This document shows, piece after piece, positions 34,889 to 43,009 of a stretch of DNA of 64,000 nucleotides. Each line of letters starts with the position of its first letter. Position 1 is the stretch's first letter. Under the pieces are notes generated by a model. It was not told where the DNA came from and ran no database searches. It saw nothing but the letters and a program-made list of their open reading frames with translations. The DNA comes from CAWCUZ01 sp963798795 (GTDB lineage: Bacteria; Acidobacteriota; Vicinamibacteria; Vicinamibacterales; SCN-69-37), in NCBI GenBank assembly GCA_963798795.1, contig CAWCUZ010000007.1, positions 124,001 through 188,000 on the forward strand, written 5' to 3'. The translations under genes and the position numbers were made by a program.

Positions 34889-35013
34889 AGCACGGTAATG
34901 CCGATAGCCGATTGACGCTAGCCCGATCGCGATTGAAGATTGCCGCTCGACGATTGCCGATGCCTGCCTTGCTCCCGGAACTCCAGAACCTCAGTTGCGG
35001 TACCATCGTCGCC

Positions 35014-35466
35014 ATGCGCCTCACGCGCTCGACGTCGCCCTTTTCGCGCTTCGCCAAGTGGACCGCGCGGATGTCGGGGCGGCCCCTCGTGTTCGGCGGC
35101 GCCGTCGTCATCATCCTCGTCTGGGCCGTGACGGGTCCGATTTTCCATTTCAGCGACACGTGGCAGCTCGTCATCAACACGGGCACGACCATCATCACGT
35201 TCCTGATGGTGTTCCTGATCCAGAACACGCAGAACCGTGACTCGGAGGCGATCCAGGTGAAGCTCGACGAGCTGATCCGGACGACCGAGGGGGCGCAGAA
35301 CGAGCTGCTGGACCTCGAGGAACTGGAGGAAGAGGAACTCGACCGCATCCGGCAGAGCTACGAGAAGCTCGCCGAGCAGGCGCGCGGCGAGCTGCGGCGG
35401 CGGCGCTCCAAGCCCTCGTCGACTCCGCCCGCGCCGTCGCGCGTCAAGGCGAAGCGATCGACGTGA
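35014..35466 (+). CDS. Low-affinity iron permease family protein
   Basis: The protein has 150 residues. FSRFAKWTARMSGRPLVFGGAVVIILVWAVTGPIF, then SDTWQLVINTGTTIITFLMVFLIQNTQNRDSEAIQVKLDELI is the family core (PF04120). Two transmembrane helices span about residues 28-48 and 54-74, followed by a Glu-rich coiled-coil tail and a basic C-terminus. Despite the family name, transport activity of such short forms is not established. Its stop overlaps the GTG start of the peroxidase (GTGA), so both are co-translated. Confidence 0.9.
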   Translation: MRLTRSTSPFSRFAKWTARMSGRPLVFGGAVVIILVWAVTGPIFHFSDTWQLVINTGTTIITFLMVFLIQNTQNRDSEAIQVKLDELIRTTEGAQNELLDLEELEEEELDRIRQSYEKLAEQARGELRRRRSKPSSTPPAPSRVKAKRST

Positions 35467-35973
35467 GCCTGTACGACATTCCAGTCGCCGCCGCTGGCGG
35501 CGCCACCGGAACGCTCGCGCCCTGGCGCGGCCGCGTCCTGCTGATCGTCAACGTCGCGAGCCGATGTGGATTCACTCCGCAGTACGCCGGACTCGAGCAG
35601 CTGTATCGCGCGCACGCCGGCGAGGGGCTCGTCGTGCTCGGGTTTCCGTGCAACCAGTTCGGTCGCCAGGAGCCGGGCACGAACGCCGAGATCCAGGAGT
35701 TCTGTCGAGAGGAGTACCGACGTCACCTTTCCGGTCTTTCAGAAGATCGACGTCAACGGTCCCGGCGCGCATCCGCTGTTCCGCCACTTGAGGGACGCGC
35801 AGCGCGGGCTGCTCGGCACGACTGCCATCAAATGGAACTTCACGAAGTTCCTGGTCGGCCGCGACGGCGCGGTGTTGAAGCGCTACGGCCCGGCCGAGAC
35901 GCCCGAAGCGGTGGGGAAGGACGCCCCGTTCATCGCGGCGCTCGCCGCTGCGCCGCCCCGGCCCGGGGCCTGA
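35463..35973 (+). CDS. Glutathione peroxidase family protein (Cys type, one frameshift)
   Basis: Thioredoxin-fold peroxidase. The peroxidatic cysteine is in VNVASRCGFTPQY, with the Gln in FPCNQFGRQEPG and the Trp/Asn in IKWNFTKFLV. The second half (DVTFPVFQKIDVNGPGAHPLF onward) is in another frame because of an indel near 35715. In bacteria lacking glutathione such enzymes use thioredoxin or, plausibly here, a bacillithiol-linked reductant. The GTG start at 35463 overlaps the iron-permease gene. Confidence 0.9.
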
Positions 35974-36023
35974 AGGCCGGGCGTCCGCCCGCGTTCCTCT
36001 CGGCGTGACGGCGCCTCGTGGAG

Positions 36024-36443
36024 CTAGCCGGCGGGGATCACACCCAACTGGCGCATGAGTCCCATCGTGTCCATTTCGGCCCAGCGCTCCTTGATCTTCC
36101 CGTCCTCCAGCTTCAGCTGGTCGATCCCCGTGATCGTGACCTTCCTGCCCGTCGCCGGAATGTTCATGAGCGCGCCCGTGTGGGTACCCTCGCCGTGCCA
36201 ACGCAGAGACGTCCAGTCGCCCTCCACAATGACCTTGTCCACCGTGACCTTCAAGTCAGGGAAGGCGGCCCGGAACATGGCCAGCACCTGCTTGTGTCCG
36301 TCCAGGCCGGGTGCCATCGCCGGAAAGGGCGTATGCTCGACGAGATCGGGAGCCATCAGTTCGTCTGCCAGCGCCACATTGCCCTGGCCCCAGACCTCCG
36401 CACTGAACCGGCGCGTCACTTCTCTATTCCGGTCGTCGGACAT
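36024..36443 (-). CDS. SnoaL-like ester-cyclase family protein (1)
   Basis: The protein has 139 residues, one NTF2-fold domain. Visible motifs: FSAEVWGQGNVALADELMAPDLVEH, FPDLKVTVDKVIVEGDW, RWHGEGTHTGALMNIPATGRKVTITGID and the ending 'MDTMGLMRQLGVIP'. I chose the ATG at 36443, 5 bases after AAGGAGG; a GTG at 36446 is too close. SnoaL-like proteins include polyketide cyclases and many of unknown function. Third and last of three minus-strand SnoaL genes. Confidence 0.88.
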   Translation of the reverse strand: MSDDRNREVTRRFSAEVWGQGNVALADELMAPDLVEHTPFPAMAPGLDGHKQVLAMFRAAFPDLKVTVDKVIVEGDWTSLRWHGEGTHTGALMNIPATGRKVTITGIDQLKLEDGKIKERWAEMDTMGLMRQLGVIPAG

Positions 36444-36507
36444 CACACCCTCCTTCGTGGCGAACGCGAATCCGATCCAGGCCCCCGCGCCCTTGTCGCC
36501 TCATCCG

Positions 36508-37401
36508 TCAACGGCCGTCTGACCCGCCGACGCCGAGCTGGCCCATCAGGCCGAGCATGTCGACGTCGTACCAGCTCTCGACCACCCGGCCGTCCGCGAT
36601 GCGGAGGATCCCGATCTCCGACCACGCGGCCTTCTTGCCAGTTGGCGCAATGCCCATGAGGTCGCCCTGGTGGGTGCCGCTCTGCCAGAACCGGGCGGCG
36701 ACCCGATCGTCCTCGGCCACCATGTGGGTGATCTCGATGTGGTAGTCCGGAAACGCCTTGCGGAACATGCCGGCGATGACCTTCACGCCGGCCCCGCCCG
36801 GCGGGAGGCCCGGAGCCGTCGGACTGGTGGCTTCCGGATGGAACACCTCGTCCGCGACGTCCAGGTCGCCCTGGTTCCAGACGCGTTCGATGAAGCGCTG
36901 CATCAGCGCCTTGTTGGCTTCGCGCGTGGACGGCGCGCCGGTCAGGTGCTTCGCAGGCGCGGGTGCGGGGCCGGCGGGCGGCGCGGGGACCACGCCCAGC
37001 TGCTGCATCAGCCCCAGCATGTCGAGATTCACCCATCCCTCGACGATCCGGCCGTTTCGCAGCCGGAACAGCCGCGTGCCCGTCCAATGCACCACCTTGC
37101 CGGTTGGTGGCACGCCGAAGAACTCGCCCCGGTGGGTCCCGCTGATCACGCCGCGGCCCACAACCAGGTCGCCTTCGGCGATGACATCGGCAAACACGAA
37201 GTGCAGGTCGGGGAATGGCGTGTTGAACGTCTTGTACGCTCGCTTCAGCTCTGCGCGGCCGGGCCCCTGGCCTGGAATCGGTTCGTTCTCCCGGTAGTCT
37301 TCGACGACCAGTTCGTCCAGCACCGCGAACGTCGCGTCGTTGGTGGCCTTCACGAACCGGGTCACGATGTCCTTGTTCCGGCGTTCCTCGTCGAGCGTCA
37401 C
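36508..37401 (-). CDS. Double SnoaL-like protein (tandem fused NTF2 domains)
   Basis: The protein has 297 residues. Two SnoaL units (about 1-135 and 160-297) are joined by a Pro/Ala linker. Each ends in the same phrase: 'NLDMLGLMQQLGVVP' and 'DVDMLGLMGQLGVG'. Each contains a G-T-H-x-G-x-x-x-G-x-x-P-T-G-K segment. GTG start with GAGGAGG 4 bases upstream. A pseudo-dimer within one chain would let the two pockets specialise; no function is known. It lies between the two single-domain paralogues. Confidence 0.88.
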   Translation of the reverse strand: MTLDEERRNKDIVTRFVKATNDATFAVLDELVVEDYRENEPIPGQGPGRAELKRAYKTFNTPFPDLHFVFADVIAEGDLVVGRGVISGTHRGEFFGVPPTGKVVHWTGTRLFRLRNGRIVEGWVNLDMLGLMQQLGVVPAPPAGPAPAPAKHLTGAPSTREANKALMQRFIERVWNQGDLDVADEVFHPEATSPTAPGLPPGGAGVKVIAGMFRKAFPDYHIEITHMVAEDDRVAARFWQSGTHQGDLMGIAPTGKKAAWSEIGILRIADGRVVESWYDVDMLGLMGQLGVGGSDGR

Positions 37402-37581
37402 AGTGCCTCCTCGCGCGGGGGTTACGGGGGAAGTTCGATCCGGGTCGGGATGCGGCCAATCGGCCGCCGTTGACGGTGTCTTCGACGGAACGGCGGTACA
37501 GACTCCTGACGGTCGACCTTTTGCGGTCGACGCGTCACCGTCGATGGGGAAACCGCAGAGCAGAACGATGACGGAGGGAGG

Positions 37582-38040
37582 CTACGCGCCGCCCACCGTC
37601 GACGTGATCCCGCCGATCGTCGTCATCAATCCTAGCATGTCGAGTTCGCCCCACCCTTCGACGACTTTGCCATCGACGACGCGGTCGATCCCGATGGTCC
37701 CGACGCTCACCCGTTTTCCGCTGGGCGGGACGCCCATGAAGGTTCCGAGGTGCGTCCCTTCCCACGTGAGGCGGACGCAGACTTTGTCGCCGACGGCGAA
37801 AATGTCATCCACTCGCTGCACGGCGTCGGGAAACCCGGTTCGCCACGCCCTGATGAGCTGCTTCAGCCCTTCGATCCCGGGTTCGACGACCTGCCCGCCC
37901 GCGCCGTGGACCTTGAACCCCGGGTGGATCAGTTCGTCTGCCACGTCGACGCGGCCCTGCGTCCACCCTTCGTCACACCAGCGCCGGATGATGGCCATGG
38001 CCGCCTCTTCCTGCGGCGTGTAGGTATGTGTCCCACTCAT
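37582..38040 (-). CDS. SnoaL-like ester-cyclase family protein (2)
   Basis: The protein has 152 residues from the ATG at 38040 (GGAGG 5 bases upstream; an upstream in-frame start at 38073 lacks one). NTF2 fold with RRWCDEGWTQGRVDVADELIHPGFKVHG, then RLTWEGTHLGTFMGVPPSGKRVSVGTIGID and the shared ending GELDMLGLM. First gene of the minus-strand SnoaL group, divergent from the plus-strand group across 252 bases. Confidence 0.88.
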   Translation of the reverse strand: MSGTHTYTPQEEAAMAIIRRWCDEGWTQGRVDVADELIHPGFKVHGAGGQVVEPGIEGLKQLIRAWRTGFPDAVQRVDDIFAVGDKVCVRLTWEGTHLGTFMGVPPSGKRVSVGTIGIDRVVDGKVVEGWGELDMLGLMTTIGGITSTVGGA

Positions 38041-38292
38041 GTCGACCTCCAAAATCTGCGGAAACGGGGCCACATGGTAACACCCGCCGGGCCGGCTGGC
38101 GCCGTGCGGGAGGAAGACCCGATCCGAACTTCACGAACGGCCGGAGTAGGCTAGACTAGTCGCGCGCCAGGCAAGACGCTCGTCGCCCGGCGCCGGTCCG
38201 CGCCTGCGGCCGGCGCGCCGGCCCGGTCCGTGGGCATGACGTTCTCGCGTGCGCGCTCAGGGGAGAACAAGCCAAGCCAGGAGGCGTGACCG

Positions 38293-38715
38293 ATGGCCAA
38301 TACGAGTCTGGTGCTGAAGATGTACGAGTGCTTTTCCAAAGGGGACATGGACACGATCAAGCGCGATCTGTTCCAGCCCGACATCGTGTGGCGGATGCCA
38401 GGCCACCATCCCCTGTCGGGCGAGATGAAGGGCGCGGACAGCGTCATCGCCTTCTTCGGCGCGCTGTTCAAGGCCGGCATCACGGTCGACAACATCCACT
38501 TCGGCGAGCTCGACAACGGCACGGTCGTGGAGAAGCACACGGGCCACGGCGAATCGGGCGGCGCGAAGTACGTGTTTCCGACCTGCACGTCCTACGGCAT
38601 TCGCGACGGCAAGATCGCCGAGGTGCAGGTCCACACCGCCGATCAGCACGGCGTCGATCGGTACATGTGGTCGCAGTTCAACCTGAAGTCGGTCCCGGCC
38701 CGGTTGCAGGACTAG
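38293..38715 (+). CDS. SnoaL-like / NTF2 family protein (3)
   Basis: The protein has 140 residues. VLKMYECFSKGDMDTIKRDLFQPDIVWRMPGHHPLSGEMKGADSVIAFFGALF is a typical SnoaL-like opening, and KYVFPTCTSYGIRDGKIAEVQVHTADQHGVDRYMW closes the pocket. AGGAGG lies 8 bases before the ATG. First gene of a four-gene plus-strand operon with two more SnoaL-like proteins and a GMC oxidoreductase. Confidence 0.85.
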   Translation: MANTSLVLKMYECFSKGDMDTIKRDLFQPDIVWRMPGHHPLSGEMKGADSVIAFFGALFKAGITVDNIHFGELDNGTVVEKHTGHGESGGAKYVFPTCTSYGIRDGKIAEVQVHTADQHGVDRYMWSQFNLKSVPARLQD

Positions 38716-38725
38716 GAGGTTCCCG

Positions 38726-39172
38726 ATGCCGCAGCTGACACCGGATCTCGTGCGGAGCGCGTACGGGGCGCTGGCTTCTGGAGACGCGAACCAGATCGCG
38801 CAGTACTGGGCCGAGGACATGGTCTGGCTCGTGCCGGGGCACAATCCGCTGTCCGGCTGGTACCATGGCCGCACCGCCTTCCTGTCCTTCATGCAGCAGG
38901 TCGGGGCGATGTCCGGCAACAGCTTCAACATGGAATCGATTGCCGTGACCGTCAGCGACGAGTACTCCGCGGACGTCACCCGCAACATCGGCTACCGGGC
39001 CGGCGACAAGTCCGGCCAGGTGCCCTATCGGAAGCTGGACATCAACGTGGTTCACGTGCTTCGGTGGCGCGACGGAAAAGTCATCGAAGGACGCGGTGCG
39101 ATTTTCGGCGACGGCACCACGCAGTACGACCAGTTCTGGTCGCCTCTCGACGCCAACGGCGAGCGGATCTAG
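38726..39172 (+). CDS. SnoaL-like / NTF2 family protein (4)
   Basis: The protein has 148 residues, similar in layout to the preceding gene: AYGALASGDANQIAQYWAEDMVWLVPGHNPLSGWYHGRTAFLSFM, then VHVLRWRDGKVIEGRGAIFGDGTTQYDQFW. The shared V-W-x-x-P-G-H-x-P-L-S-G segment shows that these two are paralogues. AGGAGG lies 6 bases before the ATG; the gap after the previous stop is 10 bases. Confidence 0.85.
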   Translation: MPQLTPDLVRSAYGALASGDANQIAQYWAEDMVWLVPGHNPLSGWYHGRTAFLSFMQQVGAMSGNSFNMESIAVTVSDEYSADVTRNIGYRAGDKSGQVPYRKLDINVVHVLRWRDGKVIEGRGAIFGDGTTQYDQFWSPLDANGERI

Positions 39173-39268
39173 CGCCGCGCGCCGGCGGGGCGTCGAGACC
39201 GCGACCGGCGCGCGGACCGGGCGCCGCCCCGGAGGCGGCCGTGTGCCGACGCAGGACAGGAGGGCCGT

Positions 39269-39649
39269 GTGACGACCAGAGAAACCATCGACGCCTACTA
39301 CGCGTCGGTCAATGCCGGTGACTGGGACCGGTGGCTCACGCTGTTCGATGACCAGGTCGTCGTCGACGAGCAGCTGGCGGGACACGTGGAAGGCATCGGC
39401 ATCCTGCGGGGCGCCGTTGGCGCGCTCAAGCGGGGGTACTCCAAGTTCTTCAACCGCCCGACCCACGTGGTCGTCGACGGCGACCAGGCCTGCGTCGTCT
39501 CGCGCATCGAGGCGGCCAACGCCAGCGGAGTGCCGATCGAAGCGAACGTCGCCAACTACTTCCAGGTCCGGAACGGGAAGATCATCTACATGGCGAACTT
39601 CCACGATACGGTGCCGTTCGGTCCGTTCGTGAACCAGAAGCTCGACTGA
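39269..39649 (+). CDS. SnoaL-like / NTF2 family protein (5)
   Basis: The protein has 126 residues with a GTG start and AGGAGG a few bases upstream. NTF2-like: TIDAYYASVNAGDWDRWLTLFDDQVVVDEQLAGHVEGIGILRGAV, then EANVANYFQVRNGKIIYMANFHDTVPF. It is shorter than its neighbours and divergent in sequence. It ends 32 bases before the GMC oxidoreductase. Confidence 0.83.
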   Translation: MTTRETIDAYYASVNAGDWDRWLTLFDDQVVVDEQLAGHVEGIGILRGAVGALKRGYSKFFNRPTHVVVDGDQACVVSRIEAANASGVPIEANVANYFQVRNGKIIYMANFHDTVPFGPFVNQKLD

Positions 39650-39681
39650 CAGCGTCGATCCGCGGCCGCGCGAGGGAGACC

Positions 39682-41217
39682 ATGGCCGAATATGACTTCA
39701 TCGTGGTGGGAGCGGGTTCGGCCGGTTCGGCGGTCGCCAACCGGCTGACGGAGAACCCGAACGTGCAGGTGCTGGCGATCGAAGCCGGCGGCACGACCAT
39801 CGGGCCCAACGTCGAGAACCCGTCGCTCTGGTTCACCCTCCTGGGTTCGCCCATCGACTGGGGCTACCACAGCGTCCCCCAGCCGGGTCTCAACGGCCGG
39901 CAGACCTACGAGCCGCGGGGCAAGATCATCGGCGGCACGAGCCAGCTCCACCTCATGATGCACATCCGCGGGCACGCCCAGGACTACGACGGCTGGGCCT
40001 ACCGCGGATGCCCGGGCTGGTCGTACCAGGACGTGCTGCCGTACTTCCAGAAACTCGAGGCCCAGGAGGACGAGACCAGTCCGGTTGCCGGGCACGACGG
40101 CCCGCTCAGCGTGATCAATCCGAAACTGCACGAACACCATCCCCTGTCGCCCCTCTTCATCGAAGCCTGCCGCGAATTGGGCTACCCGGGCACCGAAGAT
40201 TTCAACGGCCCGCAGATGGAGGGCACGGGCTGGCATCACGTCAACATCAAGGACGGCAAGCGCCACAGCACTGCCGTCGCCTACCTGCTGCCGGCCCTGC
40301 AACGGCCGAACCTCACGTTGGCCGCCGAGTCCCAGGTCACACGGCTGCTGTTCGACGGCAAGCGGCAGCGTTGTATCGGTGTCGAGTACGTCCAGGGTGG
40401 ACAGGTGCAGAAGGCCCTCGCGCGCGCGGAGGTCGTGGTCAGCGCCGGGGCGATCGAGTCGCCGCACCTGCTCCTGAATTCGGGCCTCGGTCCGGCCGAT
40501 CACCTGCGGGCGTTCGGCAAGCCGGTCGTCGTCGATTTGCCGGGCGTCGGCGAGAACTTCCACAATCACGTCCTGACGGGCATCATTGCGGAGACGAAGG
40601 AGCCGGTGGCGCCCGGCCACCTGAACACGTCGGAAGCCGCGCTCTTCTGCCGGTCCGACCCCGGCTATCGCGTGCCGGACCTGCAGTTCAACTTCGTGCA
40701 CCTGCCGTTCGACATCATCGTGGGCCAGCAGCACCCGAACTCCGTGTCCATCATCGCGGGCCTGCAGCGCCCGCTGTCGCGCGGGTGGGTTCGGCTGGGC
40801 AGCAGCGATCCGCTGGAGAAGCCGCTGATCAACCCGAACTATCTGGCCGAGGACCACGACGTCCAGCGGATGAAGCAGATGGTCGAGATTTCGCGTGCGA
40901 TCTTCGGCGCGAAGGCCTTTTCCAGCGCGCTGAGCGGCCGCGAACTGCTGCCGGGTCCGGACGTGCGGACCGACGACGACCTGCTGGTTTTCGTGCGCGA
41001 GCGGTGCGACTCGTACCATCACCACGTCGGATCCTGCCGCATGGGGCAGGGCGACATGACCGTGGTCGATCCGAACCTCCGGGTCCATGGCATGCAGGGA
41101 CTTCGCGTGGCCGACGCCAGCGTCATGCCCTCCGTCGTCACCGGGAATCCGCATACCGGCATCCTGATGATCGCCGAGAAGGCCACGGCGATGATCAAGG
41201 CCGATCACGGGCTCTGA
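39682..41217 (+). CDS. GMC-family FAD oxidoreductase (choline dehydrogenase-like)
   Basis: The protein has 511 residues. The ADP-binding motif is VVGAGSAGSAVANRL (residues 8-22), with an FAD loop in RGKIIGGTSQLHLMMHIRG. This replaces the usual G-G-S-S-x-I-N and so suggests an altered active-site rim. The C-terminal catalytic region has SYHHHVGSCRMG (His446-448) and GNPHTGILMIAEKAT (His491), the conserved catalytic pair. It oxidises an alcohol with FAD; substrate unknown. Co-transcribed with three SnoaL-like proteins, implying that they act on related intermediates. Confidence 0.92.
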   Translation: MAEYDFIVVGAGSAGSAVANRLTENPNVQVLAIEAGGTTIGPNVENPSLWFTLLGSPIDWGYHSVPQPGLNGRQTYEPRGKIIGGTSQLHLMMHIRGHAQDYDGWAYRGCPGWSYQDVLPYFQKLEAQEDETSPVAGHDGPLSVINPKLHEHHPLSPLFIEACRELGYPGTEDFNGPQMEGTGWHHVNIKDGKRHSTAVAYLLPALQRPNLTLAAESQVTRLLFDGKRQRCIGVEYVQGGQVQKALARAEVVVSAGAIESPHLLLNSGLGPADHLRAFGKPVVVDLPGVGENFHNHVLTGIIAETKEPVAPGHLNTSEAALFCRSDPGYRVPDLQFNFVHLPFDIIVGQQHPNSVSIIAGLQRPLSRGWVRLGSSDPLEKPLINPNYLAEDHDVQRMKQMVEISRAIFGAKAFSSALSGRELLPGPDVRTDDDLLVFVRERCDSYHHHVGSCRMGQGDMTVVDPNLRVHGMQGLRVADASVMPSVVTGNPHTGILMIAEKATAMIKADHGL

Positions 41218-41293
41218 CCCGCTCGCGCGGCAGGTTCCCGCGCCCTGACAGGTTGCCGTTCTCCGCGGTGCAGCGACGAGGAGCCATCGACGG

Positions 41294-43009
41294 ATGCGAT
41301 CGTACGTGGGCTACGTCCTGGCCACCGTGGTCTCGGTGACCGCGATCGGGGCGCTCGCATTTCACGCCGTGGAGGCCGGGCGCAATCCCGGCGTCACCAG
41401 CTTCGGCGACAGCCTCTGGTGGGCGTTCGTCACCATCACCACGGTGGGCTACGGAGACATCGTTCCCGTGACGGCGACCGGCCGGGCCGTGGGGGCGCTG
41501 CTCATGTTCGTCGGCATCGGCGCCGTCGGCGCCATGACCGCCGCCATTGCCGCGTACCTCATCCGCCTCGACCGGCTCGATCGCGTGCACCTGATGGGCC
41601 TGCGGGACCACGTCGTGATCTGCGGTCTCGGCAGCGTGGGCGTGCTGCTCGCGCAGGCGTTCGCGTCGCGCGGCGATCGGGTCGTCGTCGTCGAGATGCA
41701 GGAGGCCAATCCCAACATCGCCGCGTGCCGGAGCGCGGGCATTGTCATCGTTGTCGGCGATGCGACGCGGCCCGAGACCCTGCGCCGCGCCCGGATCGAC
41801 CGGGCCCGGAATCTGCTGGTCGTCACCGCCTCCGACGGGACCAACGTCACGGTCATCGCCCAGGCGCGGGCGATTCCGCGTCGGGCGGCCAACCGGCTGT
41901 CGTGCTCGATCCAGATCCTGGATCCCGAGTTGTCGTACGCCCTGCGCGCCTGGCAGCTCGACATCCGCGATACCCTGCGGGTCGAGTTCTTCGACCTGTC
42001 GGAGCTTGGCGCGCGCGCGCTGCTGGAGCGCCACCCGCCGTCGCATCCGCCTGAACCCGGCGCCGTGCCGCGGGTGCTGATCGTCGGCGCGGGTCCGCTC
42101 AGCCGGTACCTGGTCCGCGACATGGTCCGCCGATGGCACGACGCGACGCCGGCCGCGGCGGCCCTGCCGGTCCTGATCCTCGACCGCGACGCGCAGACGC
42201 CCTGCGAGCAGCTGCATCACCGCTATCCGGAACTGGCGCGGCTCGCCGCGATCACACCCCTGTCGATGGACCTGGGATCGCCGGAGTTCGACCGCGCGGC
42301 CTTCCTGTTCGACGAGGACGGCCGCTGCCAGGTGACCGACGTCTACGTCTGTCTCGAGGACGATGGGCTGGCGCTGTCCGGCGCGCTGCTGTTGCGCAAC
42401 CGGCTCCGGCGGCACGGCGTCCCGATCGTGCTGTGCATGAGGGGACAGGCGGGCTTCGCCGCGCTGCTCCCGCTGGCCGGCGGAACCGGTGAGGGCGCCG
42501 GGCGTCTGCACGTCTTCAGCCTCATCGAAGAGGCCTGCCGCCCCAGCCTGGTCCTCGGTGGGACCAACGAGATCCTGGCGCAGGCGCTTCATCAGTCGTA
42601 TCTCGACGGCGTGCCGCCGAGCGAAGTGAATCCGGCGGCCGTGCCGTGGGACCGGCTGCCCGCCGAGCTCCAGGAGTCGAACCGGACCCAGGCCGACCAC
42701 ATCGCCACCAAGCTGGCGGCGGTGGGCTGCCACATCGTGCCGCTGACCGCTGTGGAAAGCGAGGCCTTCGCGTTCGAGCCCGCCGAGGTCGAACACCTGG
42801 CGGCGCTGGAGCACGCACGCTGGCTCGCCGAGCGGATCGCACAGGGGTGGCGAGCCGGCGTCCGCGATCCGATTCGGAAGACCAACCCGAATCTCGTCCC
42901 CTGGGCCGAGCTGCCCGAAGCCAGCCGGGACCTGAACCGCGCGTCAGTCAGGGAGCTGCCGGCCTTTCTCAACCGCGCAGGACTCACGATTCGCCGCCAC
43001 ACGCCATGA
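41294..43009 (+). CDS. K+-channel-like pore with TrkA-N/RCK and C-terminal RyR domain
   Basis: The protein has 571 residues. Two transmembrane helices (about 4-27 and 64-90) flank a pore loop with the potassium filter TVGYGD (50-55). A TrkA-N Rossmann domain follows with HVVICGLGSVG (106-116) and an acid at the end of strand 2 (VVVVEMQEAN), so NAD-type ligand binding is likely. A second Rossmann-like unit starts RVLIVGAGPLSRYL. Residues about 500-568 (EHARWLAERIAQGW…NPNLVPWAELPEASRDLNRASVRELPAFLNRAGL) match the RyR domain. It overlaps the next gene by 4 bases. Predicted ligand-gated ion channel. Confidence 0.87.
   Translation: MRSYVGYVLATVVSVTAIGALAFHAVEAGRNPGVTSFGDSLWWAFVTITTVGYGDIVPVTATGRAVGALLMFVGIGAVGAMTAAIAAYLIRLDRLDRVHLMGLRDHVVICGLGSVGVLLAQAFASRGDRVVVVEMQEANPNIAACRSAGIVIVVGDATRPETLRRARIDRARNLLVVTASDGTNVTVIAQARAIPRRAANRLSCSIQILDPELSYALRAWQLDIRDTLRVEFFDLSELGARALLERHPPSHPPEPGAVPRVLIVGAGPLSRYLVRDMVRRWHDATPAAAALPVLILDRDAQTPCEQLHHRYPELARLAAITPLSMDLGSPEFDRAAFLFDEDGRCQVTDVYVCLEDDGLALSGALLLRNRLRRHGVPIVLCMRGQAGFAALLPLAGGTGEGAGRLHVFSLIEEACRPSLVLGGTNEILAQALHQSYLDGVPPSEVNPAAVPWDRLPAELQESNRTQADHIATKLAAVGCHIVPLTAVESEAFAFEPAEVEHLAALEHARWLAERIAQGWRAGVRDPIRKTNPNLVPWAELPEASRDLNRASVRELPAFLNRAGLTIRRHTP

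Noticed and set aside
35014..35466. Functional iron transporter by name
   Set aside because: The family match is clear, but the short form has no demonstrated transport role, so only the family was reported.
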